Positions 18,274 through 27,059 are shown, numbered from the stretch's first letter. The stretch is 64,000 nt of DNA from Lachnospiraceae bacterium (GCA_024682375.1 JAIKZI010000066.1:102624-166623), one strand, 5' to 3'. Translations and numbers: made by a program. Notes: generated by a model from the letters alone, not told the origin.

Positions 18274-19437
18274 TTAATATCTAACAATACCGGTGATTGA
18301 ATGACAGTAAACCGATCTATTAGCTGTAATACCGGCTGAATAAGACTGAGCCTCAACTATTCGACCGCCACCAGCATAAATAGCTACATGTCCAGGATAT
18401 ACAACTACATCTCCCGGTCTGATACATTCGATACTAACTGGACTTCCTTCATTTAGGAAGGACTGTGAATATCTACATGTATTAATTCCAAAATGCTGAT
18501 ATACCAAATGAACGAATCCAGAACAGTCGCAACCATTTGTAAGACTGTTTCCACCCCATACATATGGTCCACCTACAAACTGAAGTGCATAGGCAACTAC
18601 AGCACTACCGTCAACTCTAGATCCAGGGTTCAGTCCCTGTCCTGATTTTTCACCTGCAGCTCCACTGTATGAAGCTCCGCCACCGCCTCCACTATGCGAT
18701 GACGATCCACCTCCGCCACTTGTATTACCATTCAAACGGTTCTGTTCTGCTCTCTGTCTAGCCTGTCTCTCTTCTTCAGCTTTCTTTGCAGCCTCTGCTT
18801 TTGCAGTTTCAAGCCGCTGAGAAATATCACCCTGCTGTGCCTGAAGATCACTTACTGTCTTCTGATATGTGGCCTGATTTGCCTTAAGTTCCTGCTTATT
18901 AGATTCAAGCTGGGCCTTCTCAGCCACAGCAACTCTCTTTGTCTCTTCAAGCTCCTTCTTTGAAGCATCGAAGTTCTTTAGCATTTCATTGTCGTATTTA
19001 TAAATAGTATTTGCATATTCAACCTTGTTTACAAAGTCTGCAATACTCTTTGATTCCAAAATAATTGTAAGAAGACTAGTGTCACTCTGATTTTCATATG
19101 TGTACTGCATTCTAAGCTTGATAGCATTATACTGCTTATCAATAGCCTGCTCAGCAGCCTTTATTTCCATATTCTTTTCCTGAATGAAAGCTTCCTTTTC
19201 TGAAATACTTGATGAAAGTGAATTCATCTTATAAATCAAATTTGCCAACTGATCGTTAGCATTTTTCAAATCCTTATCAATTGCATTCTTTTTATTCTGC
19301 AACTGATTGACAGATTCATTAGTAGTTGTTTTTCTAGTCGCGTATACTGTCGATGGATTTGAAACTACAAACCCAAGAGAAAGCACCGCCGTTAAGATTA
19401 AACTTAGCACTTTTCTTCTGTATGTAATTCTTTTCAA
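18274..19437 (-). CDS. Secreted NlpC/P60 peptidoglycan endopeptidase with coiled coil
   Basis: 387 aa. A signal peptide (KVLSLILTAVLSLGFVVSNPSTVYA) probably ends at VYA. Residues about 38-230 are a long coiled coil rich in Gln, Lys and Glu, as in CwlO and PcsB. A Gly/Ser linker follows, then an NlpC/P60 domain of about 110 aa with catalytic Cys in NGCDCSGFVHLVYQ and His in PGHVAIYAGGGRIVEA. Such enzymes cut D-Glu to diamino acid bonds in stem peptides for growth or division, often under FtsEX control through the coiled coil. It ends 15 nt before the SurA-like gene. The start ATG has a GGAGGA site. Confidence 0.92.
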   Translation of the reverse strand: MKRITYRRKVLSLILTAVLSLGFVVSNPSTVYATRKTTTNESVNQLQNKKNAIDKDLKNANDQLANLIYKMNSLSSSISEKEAFIQEKNMEIKAAEQAIDKQYNAIKLRMQYTYENQSDTSLLTIILESKSIADFVNKVEYANTIYKYDNEMLKNFDASKKELEETKRVAVAEKAQLESNKQELKANQATYQKTVSDLQAQQGDISQRLETAKAEAAKKAEEERQARQRAEQNRLNGNTSGGGGSSSHSGGGGGASYSGAAGEKSGQGLNPGSRVDGSAVVAYALQFVGGPYVWGGNSLTNGCDCSGFVHLVYQHFGINTCRYSQSFLNEGSPVSIECIRPGDVVVYPGHVAIYAGGGRIVEAQSYSAGITANRSVYCHSITGIVRY

Positions 19438-19504
19438 CTCGCTTCCTCCTATGATTTGTAAAAAAATAACAACACAAACTCCCCATTAACCCTCGTTTAT
19501 ATTG

Positions 19505-19756
19505 TTAATCTGCTTCGCAAAGTCTCATTCTAATATCTTTAGTAATAATATCAGTATAACTAAAAGATAAAATCTGCTCTGCAGACTCATCGTCTGTATT
19601 TTCTAACTGAATAGTAAATACTGATGGATAAGCCTCTTTGATGATGCCCTTTTCGATGTCTACTTTGTTTCTACCACGGTCTAACTGGATCTCAACCAGG
19701 CTACCGCAATTGTCCTTCACTGATGCCCTGATCTTTTCTACGTCCTTACGTTCCAT
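19505..19756 (-). CDS. veg: Veg family small protein
   Basis: 83 aa, near the 86 aa of B. subtilis Veg. The central DNCGSLVEIQLDRGRNK and IIKEAYPSVFTIQLE segments are the family signature: a small beta-barrel, SH3-like fold. Veg is abundant and is linked in B. subtilis to biofilm gene control through SinR; its exact role is not settled. An AGGAGG site precedes the ATG. It lies just upstream of the NlpC/P60 gene and divergent from plsC. Confidence 0.88.
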   Translation of the reverse strand: MERKDVEKIRASVKDNCGSLVEIQLDRGRNKVDIEKGIIKEAYPSVFTIQLENTDDESAEQILSFSYTDIITKDIRMRLCEAD

Positions 19757-19809
19757 ATATGTAATTTCCTCCTGCCCGCGATTGTCATTTGAATATGACT
19801 TGCAAAGGC

Positions 19810-19818
19810 ATTATATCA
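19810..19818 (-). promoter_or_regulatory. Extended -10 promoter of veg
   Basis: Minus-strand TGATATAAT fits the TGnTATAAT extended -10; the -35 is weak (TTTTAT at 17 nt). Confidence 0.5.
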
Positions 19819-19934
19819 CAAAATATAGATTTATAAAAGATTCCACCACAAAGGGTTGGTTTATGTAATTTTAATTTGTGTTATAATACCCCTTTGTAAA
19901 TAATATTATTATATGGAAAAAATAAGGAGAACCT

Positions 19935-20648
19935 ATGATTAGAGCATTATTGGCTGCACTTGAAGCCGTCCTTTTTTGCATAATCACAATACCAGTGATT
20001 ATCATATTATTTATTGTACGAAAAATAAACAGACCACTCGCAGATAAGATATCACGAGGTTTTATCGTTTTCATCTTCACACTAATCAGACTTACACTCA
20101 CAACCAGAGTACATGTCGATGGTCAGGAAAACATACCTGAGGAAAAAAGTGTCCTTTATATCGGTAACCACCTAAGTATCTTTGACATCGTAATGACATA
20201 CCCGCTTTTCAAAGGAGTAACAGGATTCGTTGCGAAAAAAGAATTGAAGAAAATCCCTCTTCTAAACTTTTGGATGGACCTGATTGAATGTGAATTCCTA
20301 GATAGAAGCAGCCTAAAGGCAGGCCTAAAGATGATCACAAATTCAATCGACAAAGTAAACGACGGAATATCAATGTGCATCTTTCCTGAAGGAACCAGAT
20401 CTAAAACTGGAGAAATAGGAGAATTCAAAGGCGGAAGCTTCAAGATAGCGACTAGAACAAAATGTCCTATCGTACCTGTTTCTATTCAGAACACACAAAA
20501 CATACTAAGAACACATATACCATTTGTAAAAACCACTGATGTATACATAACATTCGGAAAACCTATCTACCCGGATGAACTCAGCAGAGAAGAAATCAAG
20601 AGATTGGACACTGATGTGAAAGAGACAATCATCAGTTTAAGAAAGTAA
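19935..20648 (+). CDS. plsC: 1-acyl-sn-glycerol-3-phosphate acyltransferase
   Basis: 237 aa. It makes phosphatidic acid from lysophosphatidic acid and an acyl donor, at the membrane. Two N-terminal hydrophobic segments (AVLFCIITIPVIIILFIV and a second at about 42-58), then acyltransferase block I NHLSIFDI (NHX4D), block III FPEGTRSKTGEIGEFKGG, and block IV IVPVSI. Ribosome site AAGGAG. Alone on the plus strand, divergent from veg and convergent with ddl, with a bidirectional terminator after it. A TATAAT about 50 nt upstream (19882-19887) may be its -10. Confidence 0.93.
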   Translation: MIRALLAALEAVLFCIITIPVIIILFIVRKINRPLADKISRGFIVFIFTLIRLTLTTRVHVDGQENIPEEKSVLYIGNHLSIFDIVMTYPLFKGVTGFVAKKELKKIPLLNFWMDLIECEFLDRSSLKAGLKMITNSIDKVNDGISMCIFPEGTRSKTGEIGEFKGGSFKIATRTKCPIVPVSIQNTQNILRTHIPFVKTTDVYITFGKPIYPDELSREEIKRLDTDVKETIISLRK

Positions 20649-20655
20649 TTTCAAT

Positions 20656-20702
20656 AAAAAAAGCCTCTGAAATTCGAAAAAAGAATTTCAGAGGTTTTTT
20701 AT
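20656..20702. terminator. Bidirectional terminator between plsC and ddl
   Basis: 15-bp stem AAGCCTCTGAAATTC / GAATTTCAGAGGTTT with A-run and T-run on either side. Confidence 0.9.
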
Positions 20703-20735
20703 TTCACGGTTTACTCACTAGAAAGTGAAAACCCT

Positions 20736-21935
20736 TTACGCCTTTGAACCTTTAGAACCTCCCAAGGAAGCATTCTTCAGGATATTTGTATCGAATGAAT
20801 AAGTAATTTCCTGTTCTTTGCGTTTTCTTTCCTCAGCGAGATCTATGATTCTATCAAGGAGTTCTTTATAAGGAATTCCGATAGGTTCGAAGAGGTAAAA
20901 TGCAAGCGAACCAGGGATTGTATTAATCTCATTGAAGTATAGTTCATTTGTATCAGCATCAATCATAAAGTCTATTCTTGAAACACCATTACATCCCATA
21001 ACCTGGAATGATCTAACAGCTAAATCTCTGATTCTATCACGAAGCTCAGCTGGTACATTTGCTGGGATCTGACGTGCAAGAGAAGCCATTCCCTTTGAAC
21101 CGCCATCTTTTGCACCGCTCTTTGAACCATTACCCATGTACTTATCTTCATAACTTAAAATTTCTTCTGTATGCATTGGTTCTTCAATCTCAGAAGCCAT
21201 AGCTTCAACTTCGTTTCCAAGAACAGCACAGTTAATTTCACGAAGGTTTGTAATTGCATGTTCGCAAAGAACTCTTCCAGCATAGAGGAAAGCATCATCC
21301 AAAGAATCTACTAGAGAAGCTCTATCCTTTGCAACACTAATACCTACACTTGAGCCTAAATCTACAGGCTTAATAATTACAGGATAACCGATTTTTTCCT
21401 CAATACGAGAAACCATATTATCGAGGTTTGCATAATCTCCAAGGTTAAATAGCATAGCAGGAAGTACTGGAATGTCGTTTTCCTTAAGAAGCGCCTTCTG
21501 TACATATTTATCCATTCCTACAGCTGATGCTGTTACATCACATCCAGCAAATGGAAGTCCAACTGTCTTTAAGTAACCCTGAAGAGCACCATCCTCTTCA
21601 TTAGTTCCATGAACAACTGGAAGGGCCAGATCCACTTCACGCTCTACCTTTTTTCCGAATAATCCCTTAGATTCAAGAGATGTAAATTTGCAAACACCAT
21701 TGTCGTTTACAAGGATTACTCTAGTTCCCTTTTCAAGAAGGCTGTCGATATCTGTAAAGTTTTTGATATCATCGAATCCTTCACCGATATAAAATTCATT
21801 TTTCTTTGTTATATATACTGGAAATACATTGTATTTTTCTGTGTCAATATTCTTAAAAGCCTGAAGTCCAGAAATAATAGAAACTTCATGCTCTACGCTC
21901 TTTCCACCAAAGAGAACTGCTACATTTAACTTCAT
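20736..21935 (-). CDS. ddl: D-alanine--D-alanine ligase with enlarged omega-loop
   Basis: 399 aa from the ATG of MKLNVAVLFGG, which has GGAGGA just upstream; the track's start four codons earlier is a TTG. Makes the D-Ala-D-Ala dipeptide used by MurF. ATP-grasp: N-terminal LFGGKSVEHEVSIISG, VVHGTNEEDGALQGYL, VIIKPVDLGSSVGISVAK, and C-terminal INEINTIPGSLAFYLFEP. The loop near the second substrate reads SYEDKYMGNGSKSGAKDG and further Gly/Ser/Lys residues, longer than the usual YEAKY loop. The EDKY element fits a D-Ala ligase more than a D-Lac (Van) enzyme. The C-terminal tail is also long. It follows murF by 13 nt. Confidence 0.93.
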   Translation of the reverse strand: MKLNVAVLFGGKSVEHEVSIISGLQAFKNIDTEKYNVFPVYITKKNEFYIGEGFDDIKNFTDIDSLLEKGTRVILVNDNGVCKFTSLESKGLFGKKVEREVDLALPVVHGTNEEDGALQGYLKTVGLPFAGCDVTASAVGMDKYVQKALLKENDIPVLPAMLFNLGDYANLDNMVSRIEEKIGYPVIIKPVDLGSSVGISVAKDRASLVDSLDDAFLYAGRVLCEHAITNLREINCAVLGNEVEAMASEIEEPMHTEEILSYEDKYMGNGSKSGAKDGGSKGMASLARQIPANVPAELRDRIRDLAVRSFQVMGCNGVSRIDFMIDADTNELYFNEINTIPGSLAFYLFEPIGIPYKELLDRIIDLAEERKRKEQEITYSFDTNILKNASLGGSKGSKA

Positions 21936-21948
21936 GAATTCCTCCAAC

Positions 21949-23553
21949 TTAATAGTTATCTGTTAAATCATTTTCCAAAAGGATAAACTTACGTCCGTCA
22001 CAGCTTATTGTATTCGCAAAATTCATCGCTTCCTGAAGTGTCTCACCTACGAAGATATTCTTTTTAGAAAATCCTTCATCAATCAAACCTTCATAAATCG
22101 GACGCGTATGCTTCTCACCAACCAATGCCACAAAATCACAGTTTTTCGCAGCGTAGCCACCAAAGGCTCGGTTGTATTCGTCTTCCTTGTCTCCCAATTC
22201 TACCATACCTGGTGTGATTAGGATTCTGGTTCCTTTAAACATGCCGAGTGTTTCCACGGCTGCCTTTGAACCAACGGGATTTGAATTATAAGCATCATCT
22301 ATGATAGTCACGTTTCCACGTGGAATCATCTGCAATCTGTGTGGCGCAGGACGAAGTCTACGAACCTGTGTCACAAGCTTATTAAGCGGAATACCATACA
22401 TATGAGCAATCGCTATAGCTCCAACAACATTTATAACATTATGTTCACCTATAAGCTTCATCTTATAAGTCTGCTCTTCATTTTCTGGAGTAACTACAGT
22501 AAATTCAGTACCATTTTCATCAGCACTGATATCCTTTGCATAATAACCGACATTCTTCTTTACGCCATCGACTTCTTCAGAAGTGTTTTCTACATTAGTT
22601 CCATACAAAACTCTTGTATCATAATTCTTAGCATTGTCTCTTACATAGTCACAATCCATGTTCAAGAAAAGGTGTCTATTCGGTCTTATTGCATCACCAA
22701 GTTCATACTTTGTTGAAATAATATTTTCAATCGAACCAAATGTCTCCAAATGCTGTGGTCCAATCGATGCGATAATTCCATCATCAGGATGTACAATATC
22801 ACATAACTCTTTTATCTCGCCTACGCCTCTGGCGCCCATTTCACAAAGGAAAATCTCAGTATCATTCTTCAAATCTCCACGAATAGTCTTAACAACACCC
22901 ATAGGTGTATTAAAACTTGCTGGAGTTTTCACCACATTGAAGCCAGCCTTCAACAATGTATCAAGATAATACTTAACTGAAGTTTTTCCGTAACTTCCCG
23001 TGATACCAATAATCTTTAGATTTGGCATACTCTTAAGAATTTTCTTGGCATCGTTAATATAATATGTGCGCACCATTTTTTCCACAGGCGCATTAATAGT
23101 ATTTGAAAGAATGACAAAAAATGGAGTAAGCGCTACTAAAAACAAAAGATAAGCACCTAAGAGCATTTCATTCTGTTTAAATACGAATCTGGAAAAAAGA
23201 ATACCTAAAACTATAAGCACCGTATAAGTGTCTCTAAGTCTTTTCATTCTAGTTGTCCAATTCAAAGGCTTCTTCTGAGACAGGCCTTCCATCTTTATGA
23301 AATACCAAATATTCAAAATCATAAGAAGACAAACTAAAACCTTGAGTGGCCAAAAATTCAAAATAGATAGAACACCTACAATCACATTCAAAATAAGGAT
23401 TCTCTGTCTATCATTGTGTTTAATCAACCAAGTGATTTCTTCACTATTTATATATGAATTCTGCTGAAACATATGAAGGTTGTAGATTCCTGCGGATATC
23501 ATGGCCAAAAAGCCTAGAACAACCATCAAAATATTAATTATTAGATAAAACAT
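21949..23553 (-). CDS. murF: MurF-like ligase with N-terminal membrane domain
   Basis: 534 aa against about 450 for classical MurF. Residues 1-150 form about five membrane helices (1-22, 51-68, 70-87, 110-124, 130-150) instead of the usual soluble MurF N-terminal domain. A Mur ligase follows: ATP loop IIGITGSYGKTSVKYYL (about 181-197), EMGARGVGEIKELCDIV, and the C-terminal IIDDAYNSNPVGSKAAVETL signature. It probably adds D-Ala-D-Ala to the UDP-MurNAc-tripeptide at the membrane, because ddl follows 13 nt later. A related Mur-ligase-like amide ligase role cannot be excluded. Middle gene of the hydrolase-murF-ddl operon. Confidence 0.85.
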   Translation of the reverse strand: MFYLIINILMVVLGFLAMISAGIYNLHMFQQNSYINSEEITWLIKHNDRQRILILNVIVGVLSILNFWPLKVLVCLLMILNIWYFIKMEGLSQKKPLNWTTRMKRLRDTYTVLIVLGILFSRFVFKQNEMLLGAYLLFLVALTPFFVILSNTINAPVEKMVRTYYINDAKKILKSMPNLKIIGITGSYGKTSVKYYLDTLLKAGFNVVKTPASFNTPMGVVKTIRGDLKNDTEIFLCEMGARGVGEIKELCDIVHPDDGIIASIGPQHLETFGSIENIISTKYELGDAIRPNRHLFLNMDCDYVRDNAKNYDTRVLYGTNVENTSEEVDGVKKNVGYYAKDISADENGTEFTVVTPENEEQTYKMKLIGEHNVINVVGAIAIAHMYGIPLNKLVTQVRRLRPAPHRLQMIPRGNVTIIDDAYNSNPVGSKAAVETLGMFKGTRILITPGMVELGDKEDEYNRAFGGYAAKNCDFVALVGEKHTRPIYEGLIDEGFSKKNIFVGETLQEAMNFANTISCDGRKFILLENDLTDNY

Positions 23554-23554
23554 C

Positions 23555-24328
23555 TTACTCCTCTGTAATCATAAAAGAACGAATAACGTTTCTAAACACA
23601 TCTGGTTTTTCCAAGAATGAATAATGACCAGTTCCTTCTAGAACAACCAATCCAGAATTGCGAATATTCTCTTCCATAATATGTGCATCACTTATAGGTG
23701 TTGCATCGTCTAAATCACCCCATACCAATAGAGTGTCATTTTCAATAGATTTCAAATGCATTGTCAAATCCTGGTTTACAGATTTAACCAGACATTTTTT
23801 CATCATAGGTGTAGCGTTTTTATAATCTTCTGAACCCTGATTATGCATCCAGTTATCAATCATATATGGGAAGAAGAAATATACAAGTGGAAAATGTAAT
23901 AATTTCTTCTTTATCTTATATAATTTAATTCTTCTCTTCTGCTTAGGAGTACGTCTAGGCATAATTCCTGCACTATCGATAAGAACAATCTTTCCAATTT
24001 TTAAATCATTCAAATGTGATGCAAGATAAATAATTATTCTTCCACCATATGAATGTCCTATCAAATCCGCCTCTTTAATTCCAATTTTAAACAAGAAATG
24101 AAGAACGAACTCAGAATACTCTTCTACTCCCCACGGTTCATTGGGCTCATCGCTTTGACCAAATCCCGGAAGATCTAGAGTTACTACTTTATATTCATCG
24201 CAAATATCTTTTACGACTGAATCATAAACTTCAATATTTGTGCCCCATCCCTCTAAGATGACTGCACACTTAGGTCCCTCACCCTCAACTTTATAGCGGA
24301 TATTCAGACCATCTACTTGTATTTCCAT
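23555..24328 (-). CDS. Alpha/beta-fold hydrolase
   Basis: 257 aa; the ATG is chosen over a TTG one codon earlier because of the AGGAG site. Nucleophile elbow LIGHSYGGRI (Ser), acid likely in VWGDLDDATPI, and His in EGTGHYSFLEKPD. Oxyanion HGxx is replaced by LEGWGTN. A lid rich in Phe and Tyr (LVYFFFPYMID) suggests a hydrophobic substrate. Substrate unknown. It opens the murF-ddl operon with a single nucleotide gap to murF, so a wall-precursor or lipid-linked role is plausible but unproven. Confidence 0.8.
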   Translation of the reverse strand: MEIQVDGLNIRYKVEGEGPKCAVILEGWGTNIEVYDSVVKDICDEYKVVTLDLPGFGQSDEPNEPWGVEEYSEFVLHFLFKIGIKEADLIGHSYGGRIIIYLASHLNDLKIGKIVLIDSAGIMPRRTPKQKRRIKLYKIKKKLLHFPLVYFFFPYMIDNWMHNQGSEDYKNATPMMKKCLVKSVNQDLTMHLKSIENDTLLVWGDLDDATPISDAHIMEENIRNSGLVVLEGTGHYSFLEKPDVFRNVIRSFMITEE

Positions 24329-24367
24329 CAAAAATCTCCTATTTTTTTACATAAAAAAACACTGTAA

Positions 24368-24396
24368 AATATACTCTTTTTGAATGGAATACGCAA
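24368..24396 (-). promoter_or_regulatory. Promoter of the hydrolase-murF-ddl operon
   Basis: Minus strand TTGCGT, exactly 17 nt, TATATT, about 40 nt upstream of the first start codon. Confidence 0.6.
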
Positions 24397-24410
24397 GTAA
24401 CTAAAACATA

Positions 24411-24436
24411 AAAAGGAGCGAGTACGCCCTCGCCCC
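24411..24436 (-). terminator. Terminator after the XRE/TPR regulator
   Basis: Minus strand GGGGCGAG / CTCGCTCC hairpin (one G-U) followed by TTTTTAT. Confidence 0.7.
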
Positions 24437-24475
24437 CATTATAGTAAAATGTTCAATTTTAGGAATTAAACTTTC

Positions 24476-25420
24476 TCAGAAAATAAATAATAGTTTGTAT
24501 AGCATCTTTTCGCCATCTTCTGAGTCGCCTATATAAATCTTGTCAGTTAGGATGTCTAGAATCTTCTCATCCTTTTTTAAAACAGGTTTTGCCAGTCTTT
24601 CACATATTTCAAAATGGTTGGAAAAAATAGCCCTGTAAATATTTACACTTCCATCACGTCTAGCATAATACCAAGCCTTCTTTATGCTCTCTTCTGCCTC
24701 TTTATACTTTCCAAAATGAATATTCAAGTAAGCAAAATTATTGTACATGACAGCTAGTGACTTAAATTCCTTCCCCTGAAGGCAATCAGACTTTTCTACT
24801 GTTTCTAAAAGTTTCTCCATTGTAAAAACAGCTTTGATTCTTTCGCCATGAGCAAACATCACAATAAAATAGTTATTTAAAAGAAGTAACATCTCATGAT
24901 CTATCTCATTATCAAACAGCTTCTTAAAATTAAACCATTCATCTGATTTAAGCATAAGCATTTGCTCAAAATTTCGAACCAACTTATTTCCTTTAAATTT
25001 GCTGAAAAAACTACGTTCATTTTTCGAATATAAACTCATCGTCTCATATATGAATTTATAAATCGTAAATGTATTCTGGACTTTTAGATTATAGAATTCT
25101 CTACTTTCATATTCCCTAATCAATACTTCGGCTTCACACAGGTCATTTTCTACTAATGCGCTAAACAAATCATCTACGTTCTTAACGACATTTTCGCTAT
25201 CGCTCGAAGCCACCTTCAAACTTCCAAAATCCTTCTTTATAAAGTTTGAACAATCCTGATAGGCCTTTCCCCGGATACTACTAACAGCTCTTTCAACTCT
25301 TGAAAAACTGCTAAGTGAACATCCGATGAGTTCTGAGCATTTTTCCTGCGATAACCCTAAGCGTTTTCTCAGCGCTTTCAATTCTCGCGCTACAGCTAAC
25401 CTCTCGTCAGCTTGGACCAT
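24476..25420 (-). CDS. XRE-family regulator with TPR-like C-terminal region
   Basis: 314 aa from the ATG of MVQADERLAV, which has AGGAGGG six nt upstream; the ORF extends ten codons further with no support. Residues about 8-60 are a helix-turn-helix (LKALRKRLGLSQEKCSELIGCSLSSFSRVERAVSS). The rest is all helical; LAVMYNNFAYLNIHFGKYKEAEESIKKAWYYARRDG is a clear TPR-type repeat. The layout matches Rgg/RRNPP peptide-sensing regulators, but no signal-peptide gene is visible next to it. Monocistronic, upstream of the hydrolase-murF-ddl operon. Target genes unknown. Confidence 0.8.
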   Translation of the reverse strand: MVQADERLAVARELKALRKRLGLSQEKCSELIGCSLSSFSRVERAVSSIRGKAYQDCSNFIKKDFGSLKVASSDSENVVKNVDDLFSALVENDLCEAEVLIREYESREFYNLKVQNTFTIYKFIYETMSLYSKNERSFFSKFKGNKLVRNFEQMLMLKSDEWFNFKKLFDNEIDHEMLLLLNNYFIVMFAHGERIKAVFTMEKLLETVEKSDCLQGKEFKSLAVMYNNFAYLNIHFGKYKEAEESIKKAWYYARRDGSVNIYRAIFSNHFEICERLAKPVLKKDEKILDILTDKIYIGDSEDGEKMLYKLLFIF

Positions 25421-25530
25421 CGTCCCTCCTTTCTCCCTAAAATCGAACACCCTACATATACTATTTTATATAATTTTTTTAAGAAAAATTTTTCGATTCG
25501 TGAAATTTTGATTTTTTTCCGTTGACAAAA

Positions 25531-25562
25531 GAAAAAACTGGTACATTTTCATGTACCAGTTT
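25531..25562 (-). terminator. Terminator after hpf
   Basis: Stem AAACTGGTACAT / ATGTACCAGTTT with a 4-nt loop, then TTTTTTC on the minus strand. Confidence 0.85.
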
Positions 25563-25587
25563 TATAAATTCTATTCAATATTTAATT

Positions 25588-26115
25588 TTATGCTTCTGGT
25601 TCAATCAAACCATAAGTATTTCCACGTCTCTTATAAACCACATTTACTTCATCAGTTTCTGCGTTCTTAAATACGAAGAAATCGTGTCCTAGAAGTTCCA
25701 TTTCGATGCAGGCATCTTCTGTATACATAGGTTTCATATCAAATTTCTTAGAACGAACGATTTTAATTTCTGGTTCAAGAGCTTCCTCTTTTGCTGTAAC
25801 ATTTCTTAAATCATTAGCAGCATCGTGCTTCTTTGAAATAAGTTTATCTCTATATTTTCTGAACTGTCTTTCAATAGTCTCTTCCACAAGATCAATAGAG
25901 ATATACATATCATTGCTAACCTGCTCTGATCTAATAGTATGTCCCTTAGCAAAAATTGTTACTTCAGCTTTCTGACGTTCCTTCTCCACACTGAGAGTAA
26001 CCTTGCAATCAGTATCATCGCCAAAATACTTGTTTAATTTAGAAAGTCGTTCCTCCACTGCGGCTTTCAATCCTTCTGTCAATTCGATGTTTCTTCCTGT
26101 GATTGTTAGTCTCAT
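25588..26115 (-). CDS. hpf: Ribosome hibernation promoting factor (long form)
   Basis: 175 aa, the long form found in Gram-positives that dimerises 70S ribosomes into inactive 100S particles. N-terminal domain MRLTITGRNIELTEGLKAAVEERLSKLNKYF (about 1-100, RaiA fold), a variable charged linker, and the C-terminal dimerisation domain KKFDMKPMYTEDACIEMELLGHDFFVFKNAETDEVNVVYKRR ending in GLIEPE. It is a single gene with its own terminator, divergent from the reductase gene. In many Clostridia it is next to secA; here it is 10 kb away. Confidence 0.95.
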   Translation of the reverse strand: MRLTITGRNIELTEGLKAAVEERLSKLNKYFGDDTDCKVTLSVEKERQKAEVTIFAKGHTIRSEQVSNDMYISIDLVEETIERQFRKYRDKLISKKHDAANDLRNVTAKEEALEPEIKIVRSKKFDMKPMYTEDACIEMELLGHDFFVFKNAETDEVNVVYKRRGNTYGLIEPEA

Positions 26116-26226
26116 ACCAATCAGCCCCTTTTCTTTAGATTCGATAAATAATTATCGTGGGTTTATTATATCATATTTGTCTGATAATTCACTTCGAAAT
26201 TATAAAAAAAATAAAAAATTTAGTCT

Positions 26227-26254
26227 TTAACAATCTCGTTGTTTAATGTATAAT
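26227..26254 (+). promoter_or_regulatory. Promoter of the reductase-XRE unit
   Basis: TTAACA, 16 nt, TATAAT, about 35 nt upstream of the reductase start. Confidence 0.65.
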
Positions 26255-26289
26255 CTTTATACACATTTTGGGCGTAAAGGAGATGGGAC

Positions 26290-27036
26290 ATGGATAGTGC
26301 ATTTCACGCAAAATCAGCTTATATTTCTGGTGCATCCAGAGGAATCGGTAGAGCCATCGCAGAAGAACTTGCTTCATTAGGCTATAACCTTTCTCTTACA
26401 TGCAAAAATAATCCACAGATGCTCGAAGAGTTAAAAGAAGAACTTATCGAGAAATATCATGTAAATATTCTTACATTCACAGGCGATGTTTCAAATTTTG
26501 AATTTATGGAAATGGTATGTCAAAAAACAATGCATCATTTTCACACTATAGACGTAATTGTAAACAACGCCGGCATTTCCTATATTGGACTTCTAACTGA
26601 TATGAGTGTCTTAGATTGGGACAGAGTAATAAGTACTGACTTAAACAGCGCTTTCTATAGTTCAAAACTTTTCGTACCTCATATGATTAATCAGAAGTTC
26701 GGAAAGATTATTAATATTTCTTCTATGTGGGGAAGTGTTGGTGCTTCCATGGAGGTATGCTATTCAGCTGCAAAGGGAGGCTTGAATTCATTTACCAAGG
26801 CTCTTTCAAAGGAACTAGCACCTTCAAACATTTCTGTAAATGCAATTTCATGCGGAGTTATAGACACAGAAATGAATCATTGCTTTTCCGAAGAAGAAAT
26901 GGAGGCTTTAATAGAAGATATTCCTGCAGGTCGACTATGTAGACCAGACGAAGTTGCAAAATTGGTTTCTTCTATAATCAGCGCTCCAAGCTATATGACC
27001 GGACAGATTATAGGAATCGATGGGGGGTATATTTAA
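26290..27036 (+). CDS. Short-chain dehydrogenase/reductase (FabG/YmfI-like)
   Basis: 248 aa. Classical SDR: cofactor loop ISGASRGIGRAIAEEL, NNAGISYIG, catalytic Ser in IINISSMWG, Tyr-Lys in CYSAAKGGLNSFTKAL, and the C-terminal GQIIGIDGGY. It fits 3-oxoacyl-ACP reductase, but there are no fatty-acid genes around it. Stand-alone FabG-like proteins of this type in Firmicutes include YmfI, which reduces the aminopentanone group on elongation factor P in B. subtilis. I cannot choose between the two. It is followed 23 nt later by a small XRE regulator. Confidence 0.85.
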   Translation: MDSAFHAKSAYISGASRGIGRAIAEELASLGYNLSLTCKNNPQMLEELKEELIEKYHVNILTFTGDVSNFEFMEMVCQKTMHHFHTIDVIVNNAGISYIGLLTDMSVLDWDRVISTDLNSAFYSSKLFVPHMINQKFGKIINISSMWGSVGASMEVCYSAAKGGLNSFTKALSKELAPSNISVNAISCGVIDTEMNHCFSEEEMEALIEDIPAGRLCRPDEVAKLVSSIISAPSYMTGQIIGIDGGYI

Positions 27037-27059
27037 ATAACATAATAAAGGAGGGTAAT

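Noticed and set aside
21949-23553. MurC/FPGS or cyanophycin synthetase
   Set aside because: The ATP loop and C-terminal DDAYNSNPxGSKAA signature are of MurF type, and ddl is adjacent.
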